Part shown: positions 1-8,522 of the stretch, piece by piece
Position numbering within the stretch: position 1 is the first letter of the stretch
How the letters are laid out: each line of letters starts with the position of its first letter
Assembly (NCBI GenBank): GCA_945874155.1
Contig: CAMCFO010000005.1
Location: 1-64,000 of the forward strand
Source: an uncultured Bacteroidales bacterium
GTDB lineage: Bacteria > Bacteroidota > Bacteroidia > Bacteroidales > UBA932
Direction of reading: 5' to 3'
DNA: 64,000 nt
Notes under the pieces: model-generated
What the model was told of the DNA's origin: nothing
Database searches by the model: none
Seen by the model: only the letters and a program-made list of their open reading frames with translations
Position numbers and translations under genes: made by a program

Positions 1-54
1 TGGTCTCCTCTTCTGTTATCATAATCTTAGATGAGCTGCTCGTTAAATGGGAAT

Positions 55-426
55 TCAACTGTTGCTCAGAGCATGAAGCTTGAAAGAGAAAAATCCCTTA
101 CCGTCCAGATATGCAAGAGCATCGTGTAGGATTGCTGCCTTCCTGTCTTCGTCGAGGTCGGAATGAAATAGAATCTCAATAAATGTCTCTAGACCGTTGT
201 CTGAAATCTTCTCAGTTTCCACAAGATACCAGACTGGATTCTCCTGTTCAAGTAAAGCATCCAGATTAATTGGGCAGACCGCTTTATCGAATTCATCCTT
301 GACATCTAACAGGGAATAATCCGGCATAACGTCCTCCTGCAGGCCAAGTTTCCGAGCGATAATCAGTAGCATCTCGCCCAGCCGGTCTATTTCTCTGAGT
401 ATAAAATCCTCCATACTGTTTGACAA
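55..426 (-). CDS. Hypothetical small acidic protein (123 aa)
   Basis: This is a 123-residue soluble protein with no signal peptide or membrane segment. It is acidic and predicted mostly helical, with an N-terminal helix (MEDFILREIDRLGEML) and a C-terminal stretch about the end of a helical bundle. The layout is loosely like the DUF6483 small helical proteins found in gut bacteria, but I do not recognise it firmly. Met5 (MEDF) is a possible alternative start. Just left of it, an ATG at position 22 on the same strand may begin another gene that runs off the window. The gene ends well before the edge and appears complete. Confidence 0.55.
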   Translation of the reverse strand: MSNSMEDFILREIDRLGEMLLIIARKLGLQEDVMPDYSLLDVKDEFDKAVCPINLDALLEQENPVWYLVETEKISDNGLETFIEILFHSDLDEDRKAAILHDALAYLDGKGFFSFKLHALSNS

Positions 427-462
427 TAGGTAGTATAAATTTCGATTTGTCGGTGTAATCCG

Positions 463-930
463 TTATTGCTTCGCAATGACCTTCCATCTCACCCTCCAGA
501 TCCCGTCTTTGAAGTCGTGGCTGATGATGCGGAACTCCCCTATCTCCGAGGTGTTGCCCACGTGCGCTCCTATGCAGGCACAGTCATCGTAATCGCCTAT
601 GCGGACTATGCGAAGTGTCTCCGAAGCGTCTTCAGGCAGTTTGCTCAGGTCTACTATTGATGCGGCCTCTTCCCTGCTCATATACTCTACGGTCACCGGC
701 AGCGCCGCCGCAATGACCTCGTTGACCTTGGCCTCGATTGCCTTCACCTGGTCGTCAGTCGGGCATTCGGCAAGCAGATAGTCGCACTTGCTCTTCTTCC
801 TCTCGATGTGGGCATTCCGGCTGCGAGGGCATCCGAACATGTTCACCATGGTGCGGTTCAGGATATGCTCCGCCGTATGGGCGGGCTCATATTCAGCCTT
901 GTTGTGGCTGTTGAGTATCGGCTCTTCCAT
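463..930 (-). CDS. AlaX-like alanyl-tRNA editing domain protein
   Basis: This is a stand-alone threonyl/alanyl-tRNA synthetase second additional domain, the family that hydrolyses mischarged tRNA(Ala) in trans. The zinc-binding signature is visible: HTAEH near the N terminus and CIGAH near the C terminus (HxxxH plus CxxxH). The conserved block around FGCPRSRNAHIERKKSKC lies between them. The length of about 155 residues fits the short AlaX class. I chose the start at 930 because it sits next to the stop of the upstream nitroreductase gene (TGATATG arrangement). A start at 960 would add ten residues and overlap that gene by 29 bases. The two genes probably form one transcript. Confidence 0.8.
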   Translation of the reverse strand: MEEPILNSHNKAEYEPAHTAEHILNRTMVNMFGCPRSRNAHIERKKSKCDYLLAECPTDDQVKAIEAKVNEVIAAALPVTVEYMSREEAASIVDLSKLPEDASETLRIVRIGDYDDCACIGAHVGNTSEIGEFRIISHDFKDGIWRVRWKVIAKQ

Positions 931-931
931 A

Positions 932-1447
932 TCAAAGGTAACTTGTGGTCTGTCCGACATCCTTGCGGGAGAAGTGATTGGCCAGCGGTTTAGCCTCTGC
1001 TGCCGGGTATCCCAGATCCAGAAGCATCAGTATCTCCTCATTTTCAGGAAGGCCGAGATCCTCGTGGAGCTTGTCGATGTGCACGCAGTTCAGCCAGCAG
1101 GACTCCACTCCTGCATCCTTTGCTCCGAGCATGAGATGAGTCGCCACTATGGCCGCATCCTTTATACCCGACTCACGCTTTCCGTCAGGGTAGGTATAGA
1201 CATTCTTTCTGTCGAAAGCCACGACGAGGACCGTCGGTGCTCCATACCTGCAAGGCGTGCAGGAGTCAATCTTTGCCAGAGCCTCCGGAGACTGACATAC
1301 ATAGATGTGCTGTTCCTGAAGGTTCTTTGCGGTCGGGGCCATACGACCGGCTTCCAGAATTTCAGCAAGCGTTTCCGGGCTTAACTGCCGGCTGCTATCG
1401 TATGCCTTGCATGAGTAGCGGGCCCTTATCAATTCCTTGAATTCCAT
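932..1447 (-). CDS. Nitroreductase family protein
   Basis: This is an FMN-dependent NAD(P)H oxidoreductase of the nitroreductase superfamily, cytosolic, 171 aa. The N terminus (RARYSCKAYDS) is the family's FMN-phosphate binding start (R-x-S-x-R/K-x-[FY]). The segment LEAGRMAPTAKNLQ contains the AP[ST]..N[LQ]Q motif. The KDAAIVATHLMLGA helix and the SCWLN segment follow, and then the C-terminal G[YF]P..E.KP motif (LGYPAAEAKP). It is short, as in the Bacteroidales single-domain members. It is the upstream partner of the AlaX-like gene, with one base between its stop and the preferred start of that gene. The natural substrate cannot be told from sequence. Confidence 0.85.
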   Translation of the reverse strand: MEFKELIRARYSCKAYDSSRQLSPETLAEILEAGRMAPTAKNLQEQHIYVCQSPEALAKIDSCTPCRYGAPTVLVVAFDRKNVYTYPDGKRESGIKDAAIVATHLMLGAKDAGVESCWLNCVHIDKLHEDLGLPENEEILMLLDLGYPAAEAKPLANHFSRKDVGQTTSYL

Positions 1448-1495
1448 AATATTCTATCGTTATAATCCTATCATCTGACTTTTATCCAGACATCT

Positions 1496-1522
1496 GATGC
1501 AGATTATTTTTTGAAGATTACT
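1496..1522 (-). repeat. Copy of dispersed 3'-end repeat (degenerate)
   Basis: This 27-base stretch is a degenerate copy of an element found at several other places in the window (6023, 15678, 41863, 45106). Read on the - strand it begins AGTAATCTTCAAAAAATAAT and lies a few bases downstream of the stop of the glycerophosphodiesterase gene. It therefore has the same position and orientation relative to a gene end as the other copies. Confidence 0.6.
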
Positions 1523-1525
1523 ATA

Positions 1526-2326
1526 TCAGTTTTTGAATTCCTTGTCTCCCAGAATTTCCCTCAGCAACAGAGGCTCGTTTGTGGTAATCACGTCCACGCC
1601 CATTTCGATAACATTGCGCATATCCTTAGCTTGGTTGACAGTCCAGACATTAACGCTCATCCCCAGGTCGTGCGCTTCCTCCACCCACTCCGGATGCTCG
1701 TATAGCACATTGTAGTGATAGTCTATGCCGTTGATGCCGGCTTTGGCAAGATCGGCAGGTGCAAGATCACCGTTGAGATACTGGTTGGTGAATGCGGGCG
1801 CGAGCTTTGCCACAGTCTTGCAGCAGCAGTAGCTGAAGGAGATGAAGGTAACCCTGGACGGGTCCCAGAGTCCGTGCTTGCGTATTTTCTTAATTGCTTT
1901 GCGCACGAGTACCTTGTCCCTCTTGTCAGAGCCCTGTGGCTTGAATTCCACGACAAGCACAGTCTTTGGCGCCTTTTCGGCCTGAGTGAGATACTCATCG
2001 AAGGTAGGACGCTTCTCTCCGTTTGCCAGCAGATGGGAAGCCAGTTCAGAATAAGTGTGCTCAGCTATCACCAGTCCGTCTATGTCGTTATTATGATTGA
2101 CTATGATTTCCCCGTCGGATGTAAGGTGGATGTCACATTCACTACCCCAAAAGGAATTCTCCTGTGCAAGCGTAAGACTTGCAATACTGTTCTGGCTGTT
2201 TACAGCCTGTTCGCATTTCCAAAACCCTCTATGGGCAGCAATGGCTATCTTACCGTTGTAGCTGGTTTCGGGAAAAGAGGGCGAGAGCACGGAAAGAGCC
2301 GCGCAGATTGCTAATATTTTCATCAT
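1526..2326 (-). CDS. Glycerophosphodiester phosphodiesterase, exported
   Basis: This enzyme hydrolyses glycerophosphodiesters such as glycerophosphocholine to glycerol-3-phosphate and an alcohol. The first ~20 residues form a hydrophobic signal peptide, so it acts in the periplasm or envelope. The TIM-barrel GDPD signatures are present: IAAHRGFW with catalytic His and Arg, the metal-binding stretch SECDIHLTSDGEIIVNHN, and near the end SVNVWTVN followed by GVDVITTNEP. At 266 aa it is a normal bacterial single-domain member. The gene stands alone, with a promoter-like box upstream (2347-2354) and a copy of the dispersed repeat just after its stop. Confidence 0.9.
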   Translation of the reverse strand: MMKILAICAALSVLSPSFPETSYNGKIAIAAHRGFWKCEQAVNSQNSIASLTLAQENSFWGSECDIHLTSDGEIIVNHNNDIDGLVIAEHTYSELASHLLANGEKRPTFDEYLTQAEKAPKTVLVVEFKPQGSDKRDKVLVRKAIKKIRKHGLWDPSRVTFISFSYCCCKTVAKLAPAFTNQYLNGDLAPADLAKAGINGIDYHYNVLYEHPEWVEEAHDLGMSVNVWTVNQAKDMRNVIEMGVDVITTNEPLLLREILGDKEFKN

Positions 2327-2346
2327 TTTTTGTGGCTTTAAGCAAA

Positions 2347-2354
2347 CAAAAGTA
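2347..2354 (-). promoter_or_regulatory. Bacteroidota -7 box for the GDPD gene
   Basis: Read on the - strand this is TACTTTTG, matching the Bacteroidota consensus TAnnTTTG, about 20 bases before the GDPD start codon. Confidence 0.5.
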
Positions 2355-2370
2355 GCACTTTTTTAGTAAT

Positions 2371-2965
2371 ATGAAAATAATAAGTTGCCTCAGATGTGAA
2401 TTGGATTTTCTAGGTCAGATTGCAGCGGCTTTCGATCAAATGATGAAACTGACAGATGGTCGCATAGATGTATTCATCAACAATGCAGGCATCGGGATAG
2501 GAGGTCCTATTGAGTTCTGCAAGATTGAAGATGTCCAAAAGCAGATGGATGTAAATTTTATGGGAATGGTCAGATGGCTTTCCCACATAGTTCCTGCAAT
2601 GCGCAAACAGGGGTTCGGCAAGATATTGTGCATAAGTAGCATAGGCGGGCTTATCGGACTCCCCTACCAAGGTGCCTATTCCGCAAGCAAGTTCGCGATG
2701 GAAGGATTTCTCAACAGGATTCACAGCGACACGAAAGAGAGTCAATGTCGAGATGGCCTCAGATGCCTACCCTTCCTATGCACGTTCCCTCGCAAGCATA
2801 GAGAACGACGAGAACAACGGCCTGAAGCCGGATTATCTCGCATCTCAAATATGCCGCATAGTCGATTACCGGGCTCAATATCCTAATCTGTCAATCCACG
2901 TGCGGACGGTTTTCTCGTCAGTACGATTGAGCAAACGGCCCTCTTTCCGTTCCAACGACGGATAG
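2371..2965 (+). pseudogene. Short-chain dehydrogenase/reductase, decayed
   Basis: The first part (about 2410-2730) encodes the core of an SDR enzyme: RIDVFINNAGIGIGG (NNAG motif), a Ser-containing segment ISSIGG, and the catalytic YxxxK motif as YSASK. The N-terminal NAD(P)-binding loop (TGxxxGIG) is missing, replaced by an unrelated start at 2371. After about 2720 the reading frame shifts; the frame beginning near 2672 carries the C-terminal part (RKRVNVEMASDAYPS onward). Residues between the two parts also appear to be lost. The gene is therefore truncated at its 5' end and has an internal deletion with a frameshift. It is unlikely to make an active enzyme. Confidence 0.75.
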
Positions 2966-3042
2966 CCGATGAAAACGATGTCATATTCCGAAACGTCCAA
3001 GAGTTTGCCACCCAAAGCCGGGCGTGCTTTCGGGTCGTTCGT
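2960..3042 (-). pseudogene. Flavodoxin fragment
   Basis: On the - strand this short stretch reads TNDPKARPALGGKLLDVSEY and then DIVFIGYP. That is the characteristic middle of Bacteroidales flavodoxins, where the FMN-binding WW segment normally follows GYP. Here it stops matching after GYP. No start or C terminus is present. It lies directly downstream of the decarboxylase/cupin gene. It is probably what is left of a flavodoxin gene of the same cluster, cut off by the SDR remnant. Confidence 0.6.
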
Positions 3043-3043
3043 C

Positions 3044-3871
3044 TCAGTTCATATTTATTTCTATTTTTCCGTACTCCTCGTCCGTAACGGGTTCGAACCA
3101 TTCATTGGAGGCGTTCTCGCCGGAAATCTCGAAAGCCAGATGAGCAAACCAGCTGTCGGCGGCAGCTCCGTGCCAATGCTTCACACCTGCCGGGATGTGG
3201 ATGACCGTTCCCGGAAGAATCTCCAGCGCAGGCTTTCCCCACTCCTGATACCAGCCACGACCAGCTACACCGATAAGCATTTGACCTCCGCCTTTGGTGG
3301 CATGATGGATATGCCAGTTGTTGCGGCATCCTGGTTCAAAGGTGACATTGGCAACGGGAACCTGTTCATCGGAAATACGTGCCAGGTAACTGTTGCCAGT
3401 AAAATACTTGGCGTAGGCAGTATTGGGTTCACCGATGGGGAAAATCATCTCCTGCTGGAAACGAGCCTTGGCATCATCGGCCGATGTCTCTTCCGCCCAT
3501 ACTTCTTTGGCCTGGCGGAATGCCGCCCAAGCCTTGGGCCAGCCTGCATAGAACGCTATATGGGTAATGATTTCAGATATTTCTGTTCTAGAGATACCGT
3601 TCTTCTTTGCCTCTTGAAGATGAAATCCCAGCGAAGTGTCGGTGATGCCCTGACTGATGAAAGATGTGAGGGTGACCAGACTGCGGTCGCGAAGACTGAG
3701 CAGGTCGTTGCGGCTCCACACCTCGCCAAAGAGAATGTCGTCGTTGAGCCGGGCAAACTCAGGAGCGAACTCTCCCAACTGCGTGCGTCCTGCCGTCTGG
3801 ACTATCTTTTCCTGTGCCATAACTTGTAATGTCAATATGCTGAATACTGTAATTAATATGACTCGGTTCAT
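3044..3871 (-). CDS. Carboxymuconolactone decarboxylase-cupin fusion, exported
   Basis: This is a 275-residue protein with an N-terminal signal peptide (about 1-19, ending near VMAQ). Residues ~35-130 are a carboxymuconolactone-decarboxylase/AhpD-like helical domain, with the typical RSLVTLTSFISQG and EIITHIAFYAGWPKAWAA segments. The CxxC of true AhpD is absent. Residues ~165-265 are a cupin with the metal ligands HIHH and a later HWHG. Such fusions are common in Bacteroidota beside flavodoxin, hydrolase and AraC genes, as here. The substrate is unknown. It is followed upstream by the lipoprotein hydrolase gene nine bases away, which suggests one transcript. Confidence 0.85.
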   Translation of the reverse strand: MNRVILITVFSILTLQVMAQEKIVQTAGRTQLGEFAPEFARLNDDILFGEVWSRNDLLSLRDRSLVTLTSFISQGITDTSLGFHLQEAKKNGISRTEISEIITHIAFYAGWPKAWAAFRQAKEVWAEETSADDAKARFQQEMIFPIGEPNTAYAKYFTGNSYLARISDEQVPVANVTFEPGCRNNWHIHHATKGGGQMLIGVAGRGWYQEWGKPALEILPGTVIHIPAGVKHWHGAAADSWFAHLAFEISGENASNEWFEPVTDEEYGKIEINMN

Positions 3872-3880
3872 GATTTATTG

Positions 3881-4959
3881 TTAGTCTTTCTTAAGGCTTT
3901 CCTTGAAGAAGCTTTCAATTCTGTCGTATGGTATCACGCCGGCTTTGTCGTCATAGAGGTCGGTGTGGACTGCACCGGGGATGATGAGCAGTTCCTTGTT
4001 TCCCACCACAGTGGTATTGCCCGGTTCCGGTTTCACTCCTGTCATAGCTTCGAATGCCCCTTCACTGAAATAGCGGCTATGGGCCTTCTCGCCGTGGATG
4101 AGCAGGACCGGAGTCTTGATTTCACGCGCCATATCCAAGATTGGCTGGTTCATAAATGACATTGTTCCGATGATGTTCCATCCGTCGTTGGAGTTGCCGC
4201 TGCGCGGGTGATAGCCCCTATCTGTCTTATAGTACTCGTGGTAATCCTTGACAAACCAAGGGGCATCGTCCGGGAGCGGATCCACAACTCCGCCAGCACG
4301 CTTATAACTTCCTGTCCTGTAGTCTTCAGTTCTCTGGGCGGCCCATGCCTTGCGCTTGGCATCACGGGCCTGCTCATTGTCTGTGCATCCGAAATAGCCT
4401 TCACGGGTTACACGGGACATATCGTACATTGTGGAAGTGACCGTAGCCTTTATTCGTGGATCGAGAGCTGCAGCATTGATGGCCATTCCGCCCCAGCCGC
4501 AAATGCCGATAATGCCAATACGCTCAGGGTCAACGTTTTCCTGTACTGACAGAAAATCTACAGCTGCCAGAAAATCCTCAGTATTGATGTCCGGGGAAGC
4601 CATACGGCGAGGTTCGCCACCGCTTTCGCCTGTGTAGGACGGGTCAAAGGCAATAGTGAGAAAGCCGCGCTCAGCCATATGCTGGGCATAGATGCCGCTG
4701 GTCTGCTCCTTTACGGCACCGAAGGGACCGGAACCGCAATTGCCGGCAATCTGCCTTCTGCATTCTTGGGAATATACAAGTCAGCCGCCAGTTCAATGCC
4801 ATAGCGGTTGTGGAATGTAACCTTGGAATGTTCTACAAGGTCGGATTTTGGAAAGGTCTTGTCCCATTCCTGTGTGAGGTTCAGTGTACTCATATTCGTG
4901 TTCTGATTGCAGCCGGCCAGCAACATTGCTGACAAGGCCAGTATTATTGTATTTTTCAT
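3881..4959 (-). pseudogene. Alpha/beta hydrolase lipoprotein, split by a frameshift
   Basis: Two reading frames together encode one alpha/beta hydrolase of about 350 residues. The first frame (4959 to 4711) starts with a lipoprotein signal (AMLLAGC) and runs to LPAIAV. The second frame continues with GPFGAVKEQTSG and the rest of the fold, including the nucleophile elbow GICGWGG, where a Cys stands in place of Ser, and the late HGEKAHSRYF segment. One base is missing near 4730, between AIAV and GPFG. With it restored the protein would be continuous. The dienelactone-hydrolase-like members of this family have a Cys nucleophile. Either this is a recent mutation or an assembly error, since the rest is well conserved. 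Confidence 0.8.
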
Positions 4960-5035
4960 ATTGCAAATGTATCTCTAGACAACGAAATAATTGTACTGAT
5001 ATTCGCTGAACATATACCAATTTCGCAGATTATGC

Positions 5036-5043
5036 TATCTTTG
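5036..5043 (+). promoter_or_regulatory. Bacteroidota -7 box for the AraC gene
   Basis: TATCTTTG, a perfect match to TAnnTTTG, ends only seven bases before the ATG of the AraC-type gene at 5051. The transcript would have almost no leader, so either it is nearly leaderless or a later Met is used. Confidence 0.55.
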
Positions 5044-5050
5044 CAGTGTT

Positions 5051-5941
5051 ATGAAGAAGATTCTGAAGGTTGACAACCCCAATGTCTATGCAGAATATGT
5101 GGGCGCTCCCCTGCTGCATCCGCAACTGGCACTGATCAGTTATGACGAAGTGTCCCCGCTGCGCAGCAGTATGAACAACTATGGCGTTTATGGCCTTTTC
5201 ATTCAGAAGCAATTCCCTAAATATCTGTCCTATGGCACCAAATCGATTGTCGTGGGAGACAGTTCCATCATCGCCGTTGCCCCCGGGCAGATTGGCGGAG
5301 GTGAAGACAACGGCACTCCGCTATTCATCAATGGATGGGCCTTGCTCTGGTCAGCGGAACTGCTCAAAGGCTCCCCTCTGGAAGGAAAAATGGAAGAATA
5401 CCATTTTTTCTCATATTTCGACACAGACTGGTTGCGGATGACAGCCTCCGAATATGAGCGTTTCTCGCTTCTTCTGGTCACTATGCGCAAAGAAATGCAG
5501 GAGAATCCGGATTCCCCTGCGCTCAGGAATATACTCACAAGCTATCTCAAACTGATTCTGGAATACTGCCAGCGGATCTATCTTCGCCAGCGCTCATCGA
5601 AGGCGAATGATGAAAACGACATTCTCAAACGCTTCCACAGCCTGCTTGTCGATTACTTCACCCAGGGGCTGCAATATGAGAATGGCCTTCCTACAGTGGC
5701 ATATTGTGCCGACAAACTGGCATATTCAACCCGTTACTTCGGTGATTTGATTCACCATTCCACAGGAGGAACCGCCATCGGTTATATACACGATTTCGTG
5801 ATTGACCAGGCCAAGAATCTCCTGATGAAAGGTCTGAGCGTGGGCGAAGTGGCGGACCTGCTGGGCTTCGACTTTCCCAACCATTTCAGCCGCCTGTTCA
5901 AGAAGGTCACAGGAGTGACGCCGTCGGAATTTCTGAAATAA
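5051..5941 (+). CDS. AraC family transcriptional regulator
   Basis: This is a 296-residue DNA-binding regulator. The N-terminal ~170 residues form a sensing/dimerisation domain without a recognisable ligand motif. The last ~100 residues are the AraC double helix-turn-helix, ending with the family signature GLSVGEVADLLGF and HFSRLFKKVTGVTPSEFL. It is transcribed divergently from the hydrolase and decarboxylase/cupin genes, the classic arrangement for a regulator of those genes, and the 90-base space between them would hold both promoters. Its last 61 bases are repeated with two mismatches at 11702-11762. The partly broken target cluster suggests its regulon is decaying. Confidence 0.9.
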   Translation: MKKILKVDNPNVYAEYVGAPLLHPQLALISYDEVSPLRSSMNNYGVYGLFIQKQFPKYLSYGTKSIVVGDSSIIAVAPGQIGGGEDNGTPLFINGWALLWSAELLKGSPLEGKMEEYHFFSYFDTDWLRMTASEYERFSLLLVTMRKEMQENPDSPALRNILTSYLKLILEYCQRIYLRQRSSKANDENDILKRFHSLLVDYFTQGLQYENGLPTVAYCADKLAYSTRYFGDLIHHSTGGTAIGYIHDFVIDQAKNLLMKGLSVGEVADLLGFDFPNHFSRLFKKVTGVTPSEFLK

Positions 5942-6022
5942 CAACCAAAATTCCTCGCAAAATCGGTAAAACTCGTTTGAAATATTAAGATGAACCAGAG
6001 AAAACTCGTTGGAAACAGTGCA

Positions 6023-6101
6023 AGCTATGTGACTGATGAGGGAGGAAATATAAACCGAAAAGATTTTCAAAGATGATGCTGGTTATTTTTTGAGGATTAC
6101 T
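6023..6101 (-). repeat. Dispersed 3'-end repeat, long form (79 bp)
   Basis: These 79 bases recur almost exactly, in the opposite orientation, at 41863-41941 (about three differences). The core, read on the - strand, starts AGTAATCCTCAAAAAATAAC and includes GCATCATCTTTGAAAATC. Shorter copies lie at 1496, 15678 and 45106. This copy lies downstream of the - strand gene at 6166 and is in the same relative orientation to that gene's stop as the other copies are to theirs. Confidence 0.8.
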
Positions 6102-6118
6102 TGGCAAGGTGTGACAGC

Positions 6119-6142
6119 AGCGGCTGACGATTGCCAGCCGCT
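6119..6142 (-). terminator. Possible terminator hairpin
   Basis: A perfect 8-bp stem (AGCGGCTG with CAGCCGCT, 8-base loop) lies 25 bases downstream of the stop of the - strand gene at 6166. There is no T-run after it, so it may be a pause or RNA-stability hairpin rather than a full intrinsic terminator. Confidence 0.45.
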
Positions 6143-6165
6143 TAAACCCGCATTCCTAATTATAA

Positions 6166-7275
6166 TTACAAAGTGTCGAATTTGGTCTCACAGCGGACCT
6201 CTTCGGAAGAATCGGAGTACAACTCACGCGGCAGGATGCTCGGATAGGCGTGCCACTGACGGACGGACATTGTGCCCCTGCCGCCGGTAAGTACCCTGAC
6301 GATGCCGTCATTTGAGGTGAATCTGCCTTCCACCCGGTCAAACGTCAGCGTGGCCACCGGCATGTCCGGGACCTTGTGGGTCGCTCCCCAGGTCGTTGCA
6401 TTGCAGGTGTGAGCTTCGACTTCGTAAAGTCCGTCTTCGACATCAATGCTGATCTTGTAGGTCATAGGGATGAATCCGTCAAGCTCTCTCAGAAACACCC
6501 AGTCTTCGTGAACTATGGTCAGTTTTCCCTCAGGGTAGTACCTCCCCGTCTGGAGGTCATACATAGCAAAGTCCTTCATTCCCAGGCGCATGTCATACAA
6601 TGACGAGTGGATTTCGTTGAAAGCAACCCATCCCCAGTCTTCCCATCCTCCGAGCTCCGCGGCGCTCGAATCGACGGCAACGTATCTCTCCCGGATGCCC
6701 ATTCCTTTGACATTTACCTGCTTGCCGTCCACAATGATCCGCCCTTCGACTGCTCCTGCCCAGTTGTAGCCGTATGTCACACTGTGCTGGGTGAGAAACG
6801 AAGGCGTTTCCCGTCCGTACCAAAGCGGGGCATATTGTGGCCTGTGCCACAGGTCCGCTTTGTATTCTCCATCCATCGTGTCGACGAGCAGATGCCAGGA
6901 ATTGTCCTCGAAACATTCGACCTGATACTGAGGCCCGCAGCTCACAAGTATGCTGTGCTCCCTTGTCTCAATTTTGAGTGTCCCTGCAGGATTGCGAAAC
7001 ATTTTCTCGTGGAGCATTCCCGGGAATTCTCCGATTTTGTAGATCGAATTCGGAAGCTGACGGCAGCCTCCCTTTCCCTTGGCTATTGTGATGCTTACAA
7101 GGTCCATCTGTTCAAGGTGCATCGACAGGATTGAACCTCCGAGGGAATACAATTCACCGTCATCTCCGATAACTGAAAATTGATGAAGCCAGTCCAGGAA
7201 CCCGCTTCTGAGCTCCTCTTTTACGCCTACTCTTGCTTCATCTGCAAGAGTGACTTTCGGGTTGTTGATTTTCAT
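6166..7275 (-). CDS. AttH/CrtC-like lipocalin-fold protein (putative)
   Basis: This is a 369-residue cytosolic protein without a signal peptide. It is beta-rich and contains many Trp and Tyr residues in WxxG and WGWVAFNEI-type segments, a style seen in AttH/CrtC-like tandem lipocalin-fold proteins (hydroxyneurosporene synthase and carotenoid or lipid hydratase relatives). I cannot point to a catalytic motif, so the assignment is tentative and no substrate is proposed. The gene is divergent from an AraC regulator (7420) across a 144-base promoter region with a -7 box for each direction, so that regulator probably controls it. A hairpin and a copy of the dispersed repeat follow its stop. Confidence 0.5.
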   Translation of the reverse strand: MKINNPKVTLADEARVGVKEELRSGFLDWLHQFSVIGDDGELYSLGGSILSMHLEQMDLVSITIAKGKGGCRQLPNSIYKIGEFPGMLHEKMFRNPAGTLKIETREHSILVSCGPQYQVECFEDNSWHLLVDTMDGEYKADLWHRPQYAPLWYGRETPSFLTQHSVTYGYNWAGAVEGRIIVDGKQVNVKGMGIRERYVAVDSSAAELGGWEDWGWVAFNEIHSSLYDMRLGMKDFAMYDLQTGRYYPEGKLTIVHEDWVFLRELDGFIPMTYKISIDVEDGLYEVEAHTCNATTWGATHKVPDMPVATLTFDRVEGRFTSNDGIVRVLTGGRGTMSVRQWHAYPSILPRELYSDSSEEVRCETKFDTL

Positions 7276-7298
7276 TTGAAATAATAATTTGGTTTGTG

Positions 7299-7306
7299 CA
7301 AAAGTA
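7299..7306 (-). promoter_or_regulatory. -7 box for the AttH/CrtC-like gene
   Basis: On the - strand this reads TACTTTTG (TAnnTTTG consensus), 24 bases before the start codon at 7275. Confidence 0.5.
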
Positions 7307-7392
7307 GCCTCCGATTAGTTGATAAGAAAGGGTAATTTCTTATTATTTATGTGAAATAATGCGCTTTTGTGCTGTTTTAGCGAATTGTTTCC

Positions 7393-7400
7393 TATTTTTG
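7393..7400 (+). promoter_or_regulatory. -7 box for the second AraC gene
   Basis: TATTTTTG matches the TAnnTTTG consensus and lies 20 bases before the ATG at 7420. The space of about 85 bases to the divergent -7 box at 7299 could hold operator sites. Confidence 0.5.
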
Positions 7401-7419
7401 CATAATAATTGCCCAAATC

Positions 7420-8277
7420 ATGGACACCGATTCATTCAAACTCTCATCTTTTCTTTCACAAGGACAGACTGTCGATTATTTCGGAAACGAGATTGTCCTT
7501 CTGGAAAGTCCATGCTATGAAAGATGGTACGATTTCCCTTTCAGCTCCGATTCGACTATCTGCATAATCGTGAACAGCGGGCATATGATGTGCACCGTGG
7601 ATACGATAACCCACAGCATCAATTCGAGCGGAATGATGATCTTGACGCAGGGTCATATAGTCGAGAGAATAATGTTCGAATCGGATTTCAAGGGAAAGTT
7701 CATCGTCATGTCCCAAAAGATGCTGGACCGCCTTGAAATTGTAAGCCAGTTCAATCTTCTGCAGGATATAGAGACCAAAGGCTTCTATCCTCTCGATGAC
7801 GAATCAATGCAGGCCGTCAACAACTATTTCGGAATGCTGCAAGGCATAATCAGGACTGCAAATCCGTACAAAGCGAATGTCATAAAGCACCTGACCCTGG
7901 CTTACCTATATGGTTTGGGTGCATATATTCATCCGTCTCTGTCAGAAAATCCGAAGAACAGGCTTGAGGAAATCACGAACAGATTTCTGGACCTTGTCAG
8001 GGAGAACTGCAAAGAGCACAGGGATATCCCGTTCTATGCCGATATCCTCAGGATTTCCCCAAAGCACCTGAGCAAGGCCGTAAGGGTCACTACCGGGGAA
8101 AAGGCGATGCAATGGATTGAAAAATATACGATTATCAATGCCAAGAACCTTCTGCGGACGAGTTCCTTTTCAATTTCCCAGATATCCGATATCCTGTCTT
8201 TCGCCAACCCTTCGGATTTTGGAAAATATTTCAAGAAGCACGCAGGCTGTTCACCATTGGCATTCAGAAAAGGATAG
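7420..8277 (+). CDS. AraC family transcriptional regulator
   Basis: This is a 285-residue regulator. The N-terminal half is a cupin-like sensor, with short strands around ICIIVNSGHMMCTVD. The C-terminal half carries the AraC helix-turn-helix pair, with the second helix region SFSISQISDILSFANPSDFG and KYFKKHAGCSPLAFRK at the end. It is transcribed divergently from the AttH/CrtC-like gene and is its likely regulator. It is not closely similar to the AraC protein at 5051. Confidence 0.88.
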   Translation: MDTDSFKLSSFLSQGQTVDYFGNEIVLLESPCYERWYDFPFSSDSTICIIVNSGHMMCTVDTITHSINSSGMMILTQGHIVERIMFESDFKGKFIVMSQKMLDRLEIVSQFNLLQDIETKGFYPLDDESMQAVNNYFGMLQGIIRTANPYKANVIKHLTLAYLYGLGAYIHPSLSENPKNRLEEITNRFLDLVRENCKEHRDIPFYADILRISPKHLSKAVRVTTGEKAMQWIEKYTIINAKNLLRTSSFSISQISDILSFANPSDFGKYFKKHAGCSPLAFRKG

Positions 8278-8522
8278 TGCTATCTTTGCATAAGAAATAC
8301 GAAACCCAATAACTTGGATTTCTCCAGAGGTTACCGGGAATAAACATTGCACATATAGCAAATCTTTGACCAAACCAAAAATTTTGTCATGAAATTCAAG
8401 GATTTTGAAAATGTTATCTCTGCCGACCGGGGAACCGCATTTGGGCAATGACTGGCTTCGCGACAGTTGCCTTCCGGGCGGTATCTTCGATAATCCCAGA
8501 ACGCAGGGAACGCTGAAATTAC
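8278..8522 (+). other. Intergenic stretch with a promoter and a broken short reading frame
   Basis: A -7-like TATCTTTG lies at 8281-8288. An ATG at 8389 opens a 20-codon frame (MKFKDFENVISADRG, stop at 8449). A shifted frame continues with DWLRDSC and GGIFDNPRTQG. It looks like the start of a lost gene, but I do not recognise the family. Confidence 0.35.
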
